64,000 nt of DNA from Fennellomyces sp. T-0311 (GCA_025266875.1 JALLLT010000005.1:1302001-1366000), one strand, 5' to 3'; shown: positions 46,289-59,560, numbered from the stretch's first letter. Notes: generated from the letters alone by a model not told the origin. Program-made: numbers and translations.

Positions 46289-49200
46289 TTATTGTTGTTG
46301 AGCAGCAGCAGCAGTAGGCTTGTTCTTGTTACTATTATGGCCTGGGCCTTGAGGTTGGGGCGGTGGAGGAGCAGCAGCCTTGTCATGGTGATGCGAAACT
46401 TCCAATCCATCCACGTCCTTTGGATGCGTCGCATGTGACTCGCCGTGAGATGACTTGACAATACGAGAGCGAGCCGTCTTAATGGCAATTGTGGCGGTTC
46501 GTGATTCACGCTTGACAGAAGTGGCAGGTGGCTCATCATGTGTTGTGACATTCTTGCGAGCACTAGATGCAGTGGGTGCAGTCAAGCGAGCCAGCATGCT
46601 ACTGCGTCGAGGTCCAGCAACCTTTTTCTTTGGCTTTGGTGCCTCAACTGCAGGTTCTTGCTTCTTCGTGTGACCCAAAGTAGCCACGCGCGGTACGCGT
46701 GATCGACCAGGTTGTTCCACAACGGGTTTCTGTTTTTTCACTTCTGCAGGCTTCTTGACGGGTGTAACCTTGCTTCCGGTCTTTTTGGCAACATGCTGCT
46801 TTGGCGCTTCCTTGAGTAAATGCTCGCTCGACTTTGGTGATGGATGCTTAACGGCCTTTTCTTTGGGAGATGATGGCTGCTTGGGACTGGGCAACTTGGT
46901 TGCTGGCTTCTTCTTCTCCACAGGCTTGGTCTTTTCACCAGATTTGACTTTTTCAGCTGACTTCTCTTTCTCGACTGGCTTCGGTTCCATAAGCTTCTTT
47001 TCAGTGCTCTTGGGAGCTGTATCAGCTGGTTTCTTGTCGGCAGGCTTCGTCACTGCGATGGGTTTCTCAACTGGCTTTTCGATCCGCTTATCGACTGGCT
47101 TAGCTGCTTCGACGGGCTTCTCGACGGGCTTCTCAGCTGGTTTTTCGACTGGCTTCTCGATGGGCTTCTCAGCTGGTTTTTCGACTGGCTTCTCGATGGG
47201 CTTCTCAGCTGGTTTTTCGACTGGCTTCTCAATGGGCTTCTCAGCTGGTTTTTCGACTGGCTTCTCAATGGGCTTCTCGATGGGCTTCTCCGCTGTCTTC
47301 TCAGCTGGCTTCTCGATGGACTTCTCGGCTGGATTTTCCACTGGTTTGGCAGGTTCTGCAGGTTTCACAGGTTCAGGAACAGCAGGTGCTTGCTTGGTGT
47401 CAGCTGGAGTAACAGCAGGAGAATCCTTCTTTACATCATCCTTTTTCTCAACCGGTGACTCCTCCTTCTTCTCTTCAAAAGGCTTCTTGGTCGACGTTGA
47501 ATTATTCTTCTTTCGGATCTCTTCAGCGCGCTTGGCCCATGGTGGCTTTTCATTTGCCTTGTCCGTATTGTCCTTCTTCATCCAGAACGCAGCCTTGTCA
47601 GAGGAAAGAGTCTTTGGTGGTGGTTTTGAGTCTTGTTGAGCAAAGACATTGTTGCCCTTGTTGAACTTCTCCAGTGCAGCTCGGACACTTCCAACTTGCC
47701 GTCCAGCCGGTGGTTGAGGTGGTGACGATACAGTAGGCTTATCTGTGGCACCATCTGGTTTCACAGTATCGTCCTTCTTTTCCGCTATTGGCAAAGCTGT
47801 GACAGGAGGCTTGGCTGCTTCTTCCTTGGTGGAATCTGCCGATGGCTTGACAGCCTTGATTTCCTCTTCCTTGACAGCTTGCACGGGCTCTTCCTTCTTT
47901 GGGTCCGTTGGTGCTACCTTGCTCGCCTCCTCGGGTACTGGCTTGGCAGCAGACTTAGGATCATCGCTCTTTTTTGCCTCAGGTGCTTGCTTGGTATCGA
48001 CAGCAGGCTTGACTTCGGCAACAACGGGCTTTGTATCGATAATTGGCTTGCTGACAGGAGCATCCTTCTTCGCCTCGGCCACTGGCTTAATCTCTGGAAT
48101 GGCTGGCTTGTCGTTGGACGCAGTCTTTGTTTCAACAGCAGGCTTGCTAGCAGGGACATCCTTCTTCACATCAGACGGAGGCTTTGCTTCAACAGGTGCT
48201 TTAATGTCAACCGCTGGTTTGTCACTGACAATTTCTTTCTTTGCTTCAGGCGCCTGCTTAGCATCAACTGGAGACTTGACCTCAGCAACAGCGGGCTTAT
48301 TGACAGGGGCATCCTTCTTTGCTTCAGCCACCGGCTTCGTCTCCGGAATCGCTGGTTTGTCGTTGGATACATGCTTTGTTTCGACAACAGGCTTGCTGGT
48401 AGGAGCCTCTTTTTTCGCCTCAATCACTGGCTTGGTCTCTGGAATGGCTGGTTTGTCGTTGGACGCAGGCTTTGTATCAACGGCAGGCTTGCCAGCAAGG
48501 ACATCTTTCTTTGTATCGACCACTGGTTTAGCCTCTGGGACGGCTGGTTTGTCGTTGGACGCAGGCTTTGTATCAACGGCAGGTTTGTTAGCAGAGTCAT
48601 CCTTCTTTGGATCAGACGGTGGCTTCACGTCACCGGATGCCTTGACCTCAACAGCAGATTTATCCTTGGAAGCATCCTTCTTTGCCTCTGGCGCCTCCTT
48701 GACATCCGTAGTGGGTTTGGTCTCAGCAACAACTGATTGGACTTCAGCAGCAGGCTTGTTGACAGGGAAATCCTTCTTGCTGTCATTCGCCATTTTTACC
48801 TCGAGCGCCTTGACTTCGGCAACTGGCTTGTCATTAGCAGCATCCTTCTTAGCTTCGACTACTGGCTTAGTCTCTTCAACAGCTGGCTTGAGTTCAGCAA
48901 CAGGTTTACTGGCAGGAGCATCCTTCTTCGATTCCGATGAAGGCTTTGTCTCAATAGATGCCTTGGTATCAGCGGCAGGCTTGTCATTGGTACCACCCTT
49001 CTTTGCTTCGACAGCTGGTTTGCTTGAATCGTCCTTCTTCACATCCAACGCAGGCTCCTTCTTTACCTCAGATACCGATTTGACATCCACTGCTGGCTTG
49101 ACATCATCCTTTTTCACTTCGCTTACTGGCTTAGGTGCATCCTTCTTTGCCTCGACTGCCACAGCAGGCTTGACTTCCACAGATGGCTTGTCATCCTTCT

Positions 49201-51704
49201 TGGTTTCGACTGCTGGTTTGACATCATCTTTCTTTGCGTTATCCGCAGACTTTGCGTCCACTGGAGGTTTGACATCCACTGGTGCCTTGGTCTCAACAGG
49301 TGGCTTGACATCCTTAACCTCTGGCTTGCTCTCAGCCTTGGGTTTGTCGTCCTTCTTGACCTCAGATGCTGGCTTGGCTTGCTCGACAGGCTTGTCCGAT
49401 TTTGCAGGTGTGGCTGACTTATCAGTGGCAACTTCCTTCTTTGGATCGGTTTCGAGTTTAGCCGATACAGGAAGCTTAACTTCGGATTTCGCATCCACAA
49501 CAGGCTTGTTCTCGACCCCCGGTTTGTCGCTGACGGGGTCCTTCAACTCAACGGCTGGCTTGGATTCCACAGTAGGCTTAGCCTCAGTACTTGGCTTACC
49601 ATTGGTGGCATCCTTTTTGACGTCGGATACTGGTTTAGAATCCGTCTTGACATCCTCTTTCTTTGAATCGGCTGCTGGCTTATTGATGGGGGCGTCCTTC
49701 TTTGCCTCAACAGCTGCTTTTGCTTCAGTGGATGGCTTCACCTCAGTGGGCGTTTTGACTTCAGCAGGTTTGGATTCCACGACCAACTTGTTTGCCTCAA
49801 CAACAGGCTTTGCTTCGACAGCTGGCTTTACATCAGTGGATGATTTGACCTCAGCAGGCTTGGATTCAACCACCGGCTTTTCGTTGACAGCATCTTTCTT
49901 CACGTCTGTTGCTGGCTTGACGTCCGCTGGTGATTTGGTATTGGCAGAATCCTTTTTCGCATCAATTACCGACTTATTTTCGATAGCTTCCTTCTTCAAG
50001 TCGGAAGCTGGCTTATCACTAACAACGTTTGTCTTCGGGTCTGACGGTGCCTTTGAATCCACTGATGGGTTCGAATCAGCGGCTTTTTTGGCGTCGTCTT
50101 TCTTTGCGTCAGCTGGTTGTTTAGCGTCGACGGCTGGCTTGTCGGTAGGGGGATCTTTCTTTACATCAGGCGTTTGCTTGGTCTCGACTGCCGGTTTATC
50201 GTTGGTGATACCGTTCTTTGCGTCGATTGCCGATTTAGCGTCCACAGTCGGTTTAGCGTCTTTCTGTACGTCTACTGGTGGTTTGTTGTCTAGAGCTGGG
50301 GTATCTTTCTTGGTATCAGCTGGTTTCGCTTCGACAACGGGTTTATCCTTTGCGTCGGATGGTGGTGCCTTGCTTGTATCACCTGGAGGCTTATCTTCCT
50401 TCTTTGGAGGTATTTCTGTTGCAGTCTTGGGAACGTCTAACTTTGCTGTCTCTACCACTTTCGGTGTATCCACCTTTTTGTCTTCCTTTCTGGTAGCATC
50501 GACGGCAGGTTTCTCTTCCTTCTTTGCCTCGGTAGACACTGGTGCAGCCACCTTTGGTACTTCCTTCTTGCCAGGCTCCACTGTACTACCAGCAGTGGTT
50601 GTCTCCTGTGCAGTAGCCTCCTCCTTTTTGACTTGTTGCTTGCCAGCAGCGGGTATAGTTGCCGGGGTATCAGATACTGGCTTGGCAGCGGTCGTTAGGT
50701 TGGGCATGTCGACCTTGTTGGCATCCACTTTCGGGTCGTTGATTCCGTTCTTCTTTGCTTCGGTGCCATTGTTCTTTTGTGTGACAAAAACCACCTGAAT
50801 CGCCTCTTCAGCCTGTGCTACGGAATCACTTCCATGTGTAGCATTGTGGAAAGGATTGGTATCGCTCCCGTACAATGCTCGAATACTGATCACCCCAACC
50901 AAATAGTCATTTTAGAATTAATACAGAAAAATAATAATAATGATAAAACCTTACCTTTTCGGATCAGTAGTCTTTGCCTTCTTGACATCAGCAGGTCCCA
51001 TTAGCTTGTGCCATGCTTGAACTGTATCACCAGCATCCTTTTGCAAAACCATCGCATACACGGGCGCACTTTAAAGTTATTTTCTCGTCAGTCTCACCAC
51101 GGGGATGCCGGAAAGGAAAAATCCGAGCCTTTACCTTGATAGCCAACGCACATCATCTTGCTTTTCATCTTTGAACAATTTTTGTGCTTGCTCGTACGAA
51201 AGTGTCAGCTCACGTTCTTGTGCGATGGTAAATCCTGATGATTTCACCAGTTGTATGATTTCTTGCTTTTTTTGAAACGCATCAGGCTTAATCAACGCAA
51301 AAGTAGTCTGCTGTTTTTTTGGGCATGTTATGTAATGTACTTTAAGCCAACTCTACCCCTTCTCTCTCGTTCTTACCGTAGTGCCTTGCTGCGCCTGTTT
51401 TGTCTCAGCGACGGCGCCCATCACCGCTTCTTTCTTGTCTGGAGGTTGTTTCATCTCCTTGTTGGCGTTCGCGGTCGGAACAGTTTCACCAGCCAGTTTC
51501 ACATCGTCAGGCTTGGCGTTACCTGGTCAACAAGTAAGCTATCTTTTTATGCTGTCGTGACGTTGAAATAGATGTGTGTGAAACTTACCCGGTGGTGGTT
51601 GTGGGGTAGGTGTCTATATCACGGTAATATTTCAATGAGCTCGAGAAATACGGCGCGAAACAAAGGGAAAATATGGGTCTTACATTAACTTGTATCGAGG
51701 ACAT
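46289..51704 (-). CDS. Nucleoside diphosphate kinase domain protein with a very long low-complexity tail
   Basis: There are six exons: 51704-51684, 51613-51589, 51522-51377, 51307-51135, 51068-50955 and 50885-46289. They total 5076 nt, giving 1691 residues, with all phases consistent. Residues of about 65-195 are an NDK domain with the ATP-binding lead [10 protein letters not shown] (Lys 71), [34 protein letters not shown] and the catalytic-His motif NATHGSDS (His 177). NDKs transfer phosphate between nucleoside di- and triphosphates through this His. The remaining roughly 1,490 residues are Lys/Pro/Ala/Asp/Val-rich imperfect repeats (variants of KPAVDAKKDD) with a near-perfect block of [12 protein letters not shown] repeats around 47330-47080. 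The C-terminal end is basic. NDKs are normally about 150 residues. The tail is all in one exon and is probably disordered. A 1017-codon antisense frame is a shadow of its composition. Confidence 0.85.
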
Positions 51705-54393
51705 GAGTGTATGGAGAAGAAAAGTGAAGAGAGAAAGAAATAGAAAGAATTAAAAAAAGTATAGCTTTTTTTTTTATTTTTTGCACCTCCGGATGCTACT
51801 TACACACACAACGTAGCACAGCTCCGGCAGCATCGGCGCGATTGCCTAGTTTGTTACTTCCCCTTGTCCCTTTTTCTTTCTCTTTGGCTTCTTTTCACAC
51901 CACCTGTTTTTTCTGGTCTTGGTTAATGTCAATACAACCTTAATGGCGCCCCCCTTTTTTTCATCGCTGTGATGCAAACAATCAAGTAACTGTTTGTACG
52001 ATCAAAATCTCATCAAATGCAATATGCAGAACAAGTAAAAAAACGAGGCATGCAACCGGATGACATGCATACATGCACGCGATTCCCCGTTTCGCTCCAA
52101 AACAAGTGCGCCCAGACAGTCATGCTATCCTTCGAAATAAGTAATATTATTATCGTCGTTATGAGCGACAAATTGACGATTAATAAAGAGCGAAACGTAA
52201 TAGCTGCAAAAAATCAGGTGAGAAGGCCCTGAAAGATGATCAGAGAAAAAAAAACTATAAATTATCTAAAATAAAGAATTTATGGTATATCACAATGATG
52301 CTGAATGCCATTCATCGATAAATGATACTGTCGTATTTTTCTGGTGATACCAAAAATATGTTACCCAGAAATAATCTATTTGGCAGCTTACTTCTTGGGC
52401 CATCTCAATTTGGGTTGTACCAGATGTGTCCCTTGACCACAATCACTGTACCTTGATGATCGTTCCCCGGGCGGGAAAAGCAATCCTTAGGAACATTGCA
52501 GGAGCTCGATGGTCAGTTCACGGAAGAACGGCAGAAGAGAAAAGAACGGGCCACACACATACAAAGAGTAAACAAAAAGTACGACTTTGTATGGTGCACT
52601 TGAAAAATCTTGGCAAAAAAAGTTGCGGAATAATAAGCTGCTGCTCAGCACATCTCTCCATCGATCTTTTTTTTTCTGTTTTTTTTTTTTTTTCCTCGGC
52701 AACAAACGGAACGAAACTAACATTTTTCCTGGCACCTGCGCGATCTTGCAAAGTTGCTGTCAAACGTGTAATCTTCGGACCAAAAGAAGAAGTTGTGACA
52801 CGGTCACAAGGGAACGCGACGACGAGCGTACCATATTGTAAACGAATCAGTGAGCACTATTTCGTGTTGGGCATTTTCCATAGAGAGAAAAACGCTGGTT
52901 ACTGTGAAACACTATTGTGGCGTTGGTTTTTGAACGCTGCACACACATATATAACTTGCCCAGTGGGATGACAATATCGCCTGAAGAAGGCAAAAATTCG
53001 AGACACATGAAAAATGCAAATATGCGTCACTTGTTAATATCTGTGCTGTTCTAATAGAACGAATAGAACAAAAATGATATGAACTGTACGAGAGGGTCCC
53101 TGAGCTGTTTCGTGGCAACGTGACCATTATGTTTATTTCAAATTGTCGGCATGTACACTGTGCGGGAAACATGATGTAATAGCGTCAGGATTACCCTTTT
53201 GAACCCTTTCCTGGATTCCATACGCGTCATTTGAGTACCGCCACCTTATTAAGCTAAATCATGTGGGACCTCTAACGTTAGCCTAATGCACTATTATTGA
53301 ATTTTTAGCTGATTCAGCTGTAATGCTGGTGCCGAAATTCGATACGAACCGTCTCGGTCTGGCTGATGGAAGTGGGATGTCTCTTTCGCCTTTCCGCTTA
53401 CGTGATGCTTGCTGTAGCTAAGCCAACTCATGTTGCAAATAGGAAGATCAATTACTGCCAGACTATTTCAGGCAATACTAATTCCTCTTTCGCTTAAAAT
53501 ATGGTTCATGTTTGTTTAATTCCCTGTCATTGGAAGGTGGCTTTTGAAAGAACTTAGATCATATCGCGAAAAAATGCAAGCTGTGATAGGTATGCATAGT
53601 CATACATAATGTTCTCCAAGGAAGCGGAACGTTTCGACAGTTACTGATTGCATATGAGGAGATATGTCGTGAGCTTGCGACTGCGAATTGACAGAGCCAC
53701 CACCCCTTGGCTTACTGAAGTCATGATAATCTAATTGACCCGCAGAAGAGAGCTGCCGGATCATCATAATGTTGTTAATTTACTACAATCGTGTTTACGC
53801 ACCAATAACTGTCTCCTTATCGGCTAATGCAATAATTGACATGTGTGGCGAACTTTGGCCGTCGTAGGATCTGTCTGATCCGTACGGTGGACTCCTTGCC
53901 ATTGGTGCATCTAATGGGACCCACACCTAACGATCAAACTATCGATAATACGTAATCATAAACAAATATCCGGAGAAAGGTTGCTGCCTCAGAGTCTCTA
54001 GGTAAAATCGGAACTACCTTTTTGATCGTCACTTTAAAAATTCCAATACCTATATGTGATTCTTAATGCGCGTTGATGATGTAATGAACTTGGTATTTTC
54101 TTTGTTCATTGGCAACGTTATTTTGTGGGGCACGATTGAATATTTATCACATGCAGAAAACAAAACGAAAACATGCAGTCAAATGGCATGCATATGCACA
54201 AGAACCTGTTTGGCACTCAAACAAAATGCACGCCAACGTCAAAGATACAAATTATCGATTGAAAATAAATAGTAGTATTATTGTGGTTTGTGAAATACAA
54301 AATATAAGTAATAGAGAAAGTAGTAATGATCAAAGAAAGGACTATAATACAAATAAACAAAGAGAAATACCATATACATGAAGAAACAGACAC
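51705..54393. other. Long intergenic region
   Basis: It contains poly-T tracts (51764-51782 and 52666-52694) and CT-rich sequence before the NDK start. A plus-strand frame of 181 codons (52426-52971) has no recognisable domain and crosses poly-T, so I do not call it. No RNA gene is seen. Confidence 0.4.
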
Positions 54394-56913
54394 TTAAGCC
54401 TTCTTTTCATCAACAACGACACTGTCGCTGCTTTCGGTAATGCCAGCTTCTGCCATGGTTTTTGGCAAACCAACACTGCGCCGACCACGGATATCATCCC
54501 ATACAGCCTTGCAAATAATCACCGTATCTTGACGAGCCTCCCAAAGCGGGAAAATGCCCACAGCAAAAGTACTAAAGAAGACCCAGATAATGGAGACGAT
54601 GACCCAGCCACGGAAGAAGGGCAACGAAAAGACGTATTGGGAACCAAACATGGGCAAGGGCCAAAGAACAAACAAGGCCAACGTCATGGATACACTGGCA
54701 ATCTTGGCAAATCGAGATGATTTCTTCATTTGCAATTGTTCGGCTTCTTCATCTTCGGCCTTTTGTTCTTGTTGCTCTTCGGGAGGAGCAACTTGATCTT
54801 CATGGATTTGTTCGATTTGACGCGTGCCTTCGAAAGTATAGTTCTCGGGCCAGATAAAGGACAAGGGAAGGGTCACGAAAAGAGGCGAGAACAGAGCAAC
54901 CAAGTTACCGGCAAGCATGGGATAGTTTTGGTTCGAAGTAAACACAGTGATTTCACCATAAAGACCATATGTGGTGGTGAGCCAAGCGGTCATGGAGCAT
55001 ACGAAGCCAAAAATAGGTGCAATGGTAGCAGCCAATCGGTTTTGCTTGCTCCAGAGAAGTGTCAAAGTGATAGGGATGACAGCAGAAGAAATCAGAACGC
55101 CCATCTGACAAGACAAAAAAAAGAATGAATTTCGGTTGCCATGGCAATAAAATCTTTGAAATCTCAAACTTACAAGTTTGTAAAGATAGCCCAGGTTGAT
55201 ACCGGTATAGTTCAGAATTGTAGCCAAGATACCCATAATGATACCAAAAGCAAGAACGGAAATATGCGAGAAGCGAATGACGGCTTTATCAGTAGCCTAA
55301 AAAAAGTATGTTGAACCATTAGTTTTTTTTTTGCATACAAGCAATGAGTGTCAAACTTACGTCAGGACGAATGTAAGCACGGAAAATATCATAAGTAAAG
55401 ATGGAAGAGACGGCAATCAATTCAGCAGAAGCAGCACTGGTAACGGCAAAGAAAACAAGCAACAAGCAGATCCAAGCACCAGCTGAACCCAACAAGGCTA
55501 CACAAGCATTGGGGAGAACCAAACCAGCAGTGATTTCCGAATCAGTGAGCTCGATACCCAAAGCACGACCAGCCAAGCCCATGGTAGTAGCCAAAGTAAA
55601 TGGAATAGCATACCAACTACACATAGTGTTGTCAGTTACAGTCCCAAAAAAAAGGTAGAAGAAAAATTGAATGCATACCTTAAGCCACCCATCAAATAAG
55701 CCTTGACAGCATACATGGGATGAGCAGCAATAGCACGTTGCCAGTAGGCGTTGTCGACAAAGACAGTACCAAAGTTACCAACAATGTTGACGATACCAAA
55801 GATCAAAGCTTGCAAAGACGACATGGTCAGCAGAGAGCCTTGGGCATTGTCTGGAATCGGGTCATTCACGCTAGCGATTTTAAGCAAGTCGTACATGCGG
55901 TCGATCGAACCGATTTGGGGTGACGTGGTGTAAACAGTGAAAACAAGGTAGAGAATGATGATCAAAATGACCAAAGTGTGGCTAAAAGGCAGTAGGTGGT
56001 TAGGATTTCCAGTGTGTGTTGGATAAAAGGGAAGAACTTACGTGTAGTCGGAAAGGAAAGTGGCCTTGATACCGCCGAAAAGGGTATAAACAATGACACC
56101 GAGAGGAAGCAGGAAGCATGCAGCAATGACATGCATACCGGTGAGGTAGGACACGACGGCGGAACCACCCAACAGAAGCATAGCTGTGACAATCTATATT
56201 GCAATGGTGAGTTGGTATGCTCTTTTTTCAAAGGTACTATCCAGGAACTTACGATGTTTGTGATCAAGGAAAAGACAAGGTACACAAAATGTGTGCCACG
56301 ACCGTATCGTACACGTACAACCTGAAACGAGTTTCACTATCAGTAACTAAATAAAAATCGAATGTGCGTAAGATATACCTCAAGACAAGTGTGAGCATTG
56401 GGAGCACGACGCTTTAATTCAATTGCAAGGACAGAGAAAAGGAGAACTTGAACAACAGCACCAGAGGCATACCAAAGAGGCTATACACGTGCATATCAGC
56501 ATAAAGGTACCTTTACTGTTTGATTTTATACATACGCCTGAAACACCATAACGATAGGCAACCTCGGTACTGGTCAGCAAAGTAGCAGCCCATGTCCACG
56601 AAGAGACAATGGCACTGGCAATCAAACCGGTCTTGACGGTACGCTTGGCGGTCATGAACATTTCAGATGTTTGGACTTCTTGAAGATAACGTTTGAGAAG
56701 CCAAGTAAGGGCCATCATGAGGAATGTAAACAAGGCACCAAAGCTAAAGTATCATTCATATTAGTCTAAATGACAAAATTGCAAAAATCATTTACATACC
56801 CAACAACGACGCCATAGCCGACGCCTGAACGATGAAAAAAAGTGATTGAGTTGCTTGTCCAAATATAGATAACGGATCAAACCGAGTTTTTTACCTTGAG
56901 ATAAAACTGCCAT
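54394..56913 (-). CDS. DUR3: DUR3-type urea transporter (sodium:solute symporter family)
   Basis: There are ten exons: 56913-56895, 56824-56800, 56743-56536, 56480-56379, 56321-56253, 56193-56042, 55981-55679, 55616-55361, 55296-55174 and 55104-54394. They total 1968 nt, giving 655 residues. The start [17 protein letters not shown] is the family's typical N-terminus. Diagnostic stretches are [98 protein letters not shown] and [14 protein letters not shown]. There are many membrane segments, about 15 in the family. It imports urea (and in fungi also polyamines) across the plasma membrane with a cation. An acidic loop ([15 protein letters not shown]) precedes the last membrane segments. The upstream region has a TATA element and a GATA-site cluster. 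Confidence 0.95.
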
Positions 56914-56970
56914 TGTAAAATGTAAGGTTGAATGGTAGTGAAAAACAAACTCTTGGACAAATATTTGCGA

Positions 56971-56984
56971 GGTTTATATATATG
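56971..56984 (-). promoter_or_regulatory. TATA element of the urea transporter gene
   Basis: TATATATAAAC on the minus strand lies about 60 nt upstream of the DUR3 ATG at 56913. Confidence 0.45.
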
Positions 56985-57013
56985 TCAATCAAGTCAAAGC
57001 GTCACGTAATGAG

Positions 57014-57472
57014 TTATCGGGATGCGTTGTAGATACGAAGCGACAGACACAGTTGATAAACAAGATGCTCTAACCCTAATTTTGCATATGTGATCCAAGG
57101 TTGGTGGACTTGTGACACCTACCAAGGTATAATGCCGATGTCTTCCATCTGAAAAAGATAACTCATTTTTCCAAAGATACCATTTGTTTGGTGTACAACA
57201 AATTAAACAGCACACAGCCCCATTTTCCACACTTTGATCTTGTTAAATATTGGATTATCTCTCTTATCAGTGGTCGATATATCACTATAGATATATTTAT
57301 GGTGAAAGATGACGAGATGATGATTGCACAATACATTCACAGCAGTATTTCTGGATCAGAATATTTTTTTTGTTATCATCGATAATCCATCTAAACAAAT
57401 AGGCAAGTGATATTGGTCCCAAAAAAAAAGGTAGAGCGGATCAAAAAATCGACAGTATGCTTTTATCTTATC
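57014..57472. promoter_or_regulatory. Cluster of nine GATA cores upstream of DUR3
   Basis: GATAA (or TTATC on the other strand) occurs at 57014, 57055, 57157, 57255, 57264, 57373, 57381, 57463 and 57468. Fungal nitrogen regulators of the AreA/NIT2/Gln3 type bind such sites, often paired as at 57255/57264 and 57463/57468. The density suggests nitrogen-repressible control of the transporter. Binding itself is inference. Confidence 0.5.
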
Positions 57473-57516
57473 GTTTTTTGTTTCCCTTGTGATAGTGTTT
57501 GCTGATATGAGCGGGC

Positions 57517-58654
57517 TTATTTTTTTGGGTACCACACTGGACCTCGGCATGTTCCCTTGCCAAGTGCATCGGTAATTTGATAACGGTCCCGTCCACTCAC
57601 GTAAAAGAACAACGAGACTTCACTCAATTGGCCACGATTGCAGCTTAGCATGATTTTAGCGCCATAGAATTTTTCCAATGCATCCCGCATCGAATCCGCA
57701 TTATAGTAGCCACCAGGGAATATGCCTGCCACGCTAAAAAAAAAAGTGTGAAAAACGATTGGTTTTGACATGCTGTTTCTTACTTGAGAACACCATAGAT
57801 ATCATAATCTTCACGGAGATACAGAACTTGCTATAAACGGAAAGACGGAAGGTTTGTTTGTTGCGTTCAATGAAAAAAAAATGCTCCCTCACACATTTCC
57901 TATACCTCGAAGTATTCTTCCAAATCTTGGAATTTCCGATACGTATCGCCGTAGCAGGCCGGTCGCAACGTGCTTACACATGTACCGTGCTTCGTCCATT
58001 CATGTGACCAAAACCTTAATAGACGCTGAGTTTCTTTTTTTCCCTCCCAAAGCCGATGTTTTGTCACTCTCTCTTTACCAATTGTTGTCGCCCTTGTAGC
58101 TTGGCCAGTAAATCCCCATCCGTCTGTGAAGATCCGGGTTGATCTTTTTCACAATATTGCCGGCTTGGTTTGTTGAACGTGAACGGTCACATCCTCGAGA
58201 TGGTGCTCTACCACCCTCACTGTAATTCATCGCGTCAGATACCTTTTCTTTGAATTCCTGTCATTACTGTTACCAAGTATCAGGCCAGAGTCCTATAAGT
58301 ATAACGAATGAATATACGCACCACTTTTAAAACAGTACAAGCAACTTGCCATGGATTGTGAATTCATCGTCAGGACCATACCCAGGCACCCACTGTAACG
58401 CTAGTACGACCAAGCCATATTTCGGAGAACAACAAGAATCCACTTCACCATTCCAATGACATGATAAGACAGTTCCTAATATTGCATGCGTGAGAGATTT
58501 TTTACCTTGCAAGACCCCTCCTTATCAATTTTTATTACGTACGATTGCAAGTAGGCCCTTCTCTAGTAAGCACCTTCTGACCTCCGTTGTCATAGTTAGC
58601 CGTGACACGATAAAGTAGACAGAGCCATAGTACAAGGCAAAGAAGACGATTCAT
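57517..58654 (-). CDS. Secreted RNase T2
   Basis: There are seven exons: 58654-58543, 58475-58350, 58292-58274, 58219-58079, 58014-57906, 57830-57784 and 57733-57517. They total 771 nt, giving 256 residues. A signal peptide is clear (MNRLLCLVLWLCLLYRVTA). Active-site block I is FTIHGLWPDTC (His 79) and block II is FWSHEWTKHGTC (His 137, Glu 138, Lys 141, His 142). The C-terminal part has GGYYNADSMRDAL and CNRGQLSEVSLFFY. Family enzymes cut single-stranded RNA through 2',3'-cyclic phosphates and are secreted or vacuolar. Block I is interrupted by an intron with a GC donor (GCAAGT at 58349) that leaves only a 19-nt exon. Cysteines are at the expected places. It ends about 0.6 kb upstream of DUR3 on the same strand. 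Confidence 0.93.
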
Positions 58655-58799
58655 TTGAGTAAAGGAGAAAGAGAAAGAGAAGAATATCTATCAGGTGGAA
58701 CAGAATCCGTGACCTTTGTTCATGCGTATCATGTTCGTCAGGAGGACTTTGGATTGGAGGCGTTTTTCGTCGCCAGGCAACGGTGTTTTGGGGGTGACA

Positions 58800-59560
58800 A
58801 CAAACAGCCGAAACTATTTTAGTAAATTTATTGATTGACTTTCACAACTTCATATAATATCAATGGTGTCTTGAACAAATAAAAGTGTGCTTCGCCTAAT
58901 CATCGAAAAGGTTTTTTGAACTCGTAGTCTGCCCAAGTCGAGAGGTGATAGTCACGCGCACCAATCGAAAAGGGGAACAACTGCAATAGTCTTTTTTGTT
59001 TATCCTTCGCCCGGAGGAAAGAATCGAAAAGGCAATGGTCCTTCGCTATGGATATTTGGTTTCCCGAGATAACGGGGAGGGGGCGACGACGACCATCGAA
59101 AAGGGAACTCGTCGTCCCTGATGGCAGTGACGGCGAGGCAACCAGACCTTCGAAAAGGGAACTCGTAGTCCCCAATCTGTGTGGGAGGAGGAAGAGGAGG
59201 AGGAGGAATTCTGGGAGGGTGGGGATCTCACCGCAGAGGCAGATACACAGGTTCGCACAGAGCGTAACAGGCCGCCACGCAAGCACTATTTTCCAAGATG
59301 ACTTAAAAAAAACTCCCCACATACTTTGGAATGTGTGCAATCAACTTACCCTCCATCTTGAGTAATTGTATTATGAGATCCGAGCCGCAAGAGTCATTGG
59401 CCTCAAAAAGGTCGATCCTTACATACCGACATTCTTGCTCACGGCTCTTACAACTTTTTTTTAAAAAAAAAAAAAAGGAAAAGAGGCAAGGGTCTTTCAA
59501 GAACAGCCCGCACAGCAATTTATATTTTTTTTCTCTTCCAGACTCCTGCCAGCAGGTTTT
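58800..59560 (-). other. Possible short gene with repeated motif, unrecognised
   Basis: The minus strand has a Cys/Glu-rich open stretch (REQECRYVRIDLFEANDSCG, about 59430-59355) ending in a good donor (GGTAAGT at about 59350). A possible acceptor is at about 59287. Downstream lies a region where TCGAAAAGG (plus strand) recurs at 58903, 58965, 59023, 59096 and 59150. No single frame runs through, and no family is recognised. Confidence 0.25.

Noticed and set aside
47745..50798. A 1017-codon open frame antisense to the NDK tail, rich in Ser/Phe/Ala/Gly
   Set aside because: It is the mirror of the Lys/Pro/Ala/Asp repeats on the minus strand, where biased codons avoid antisense stops. It has no domain of its own.
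52426..52971. 181-codon frame between the NDK and DUR3 genes
   Set aside because: It crosses a poly-T tract, shows no domain, and has a competing antisense frame. It is probably non-coding.
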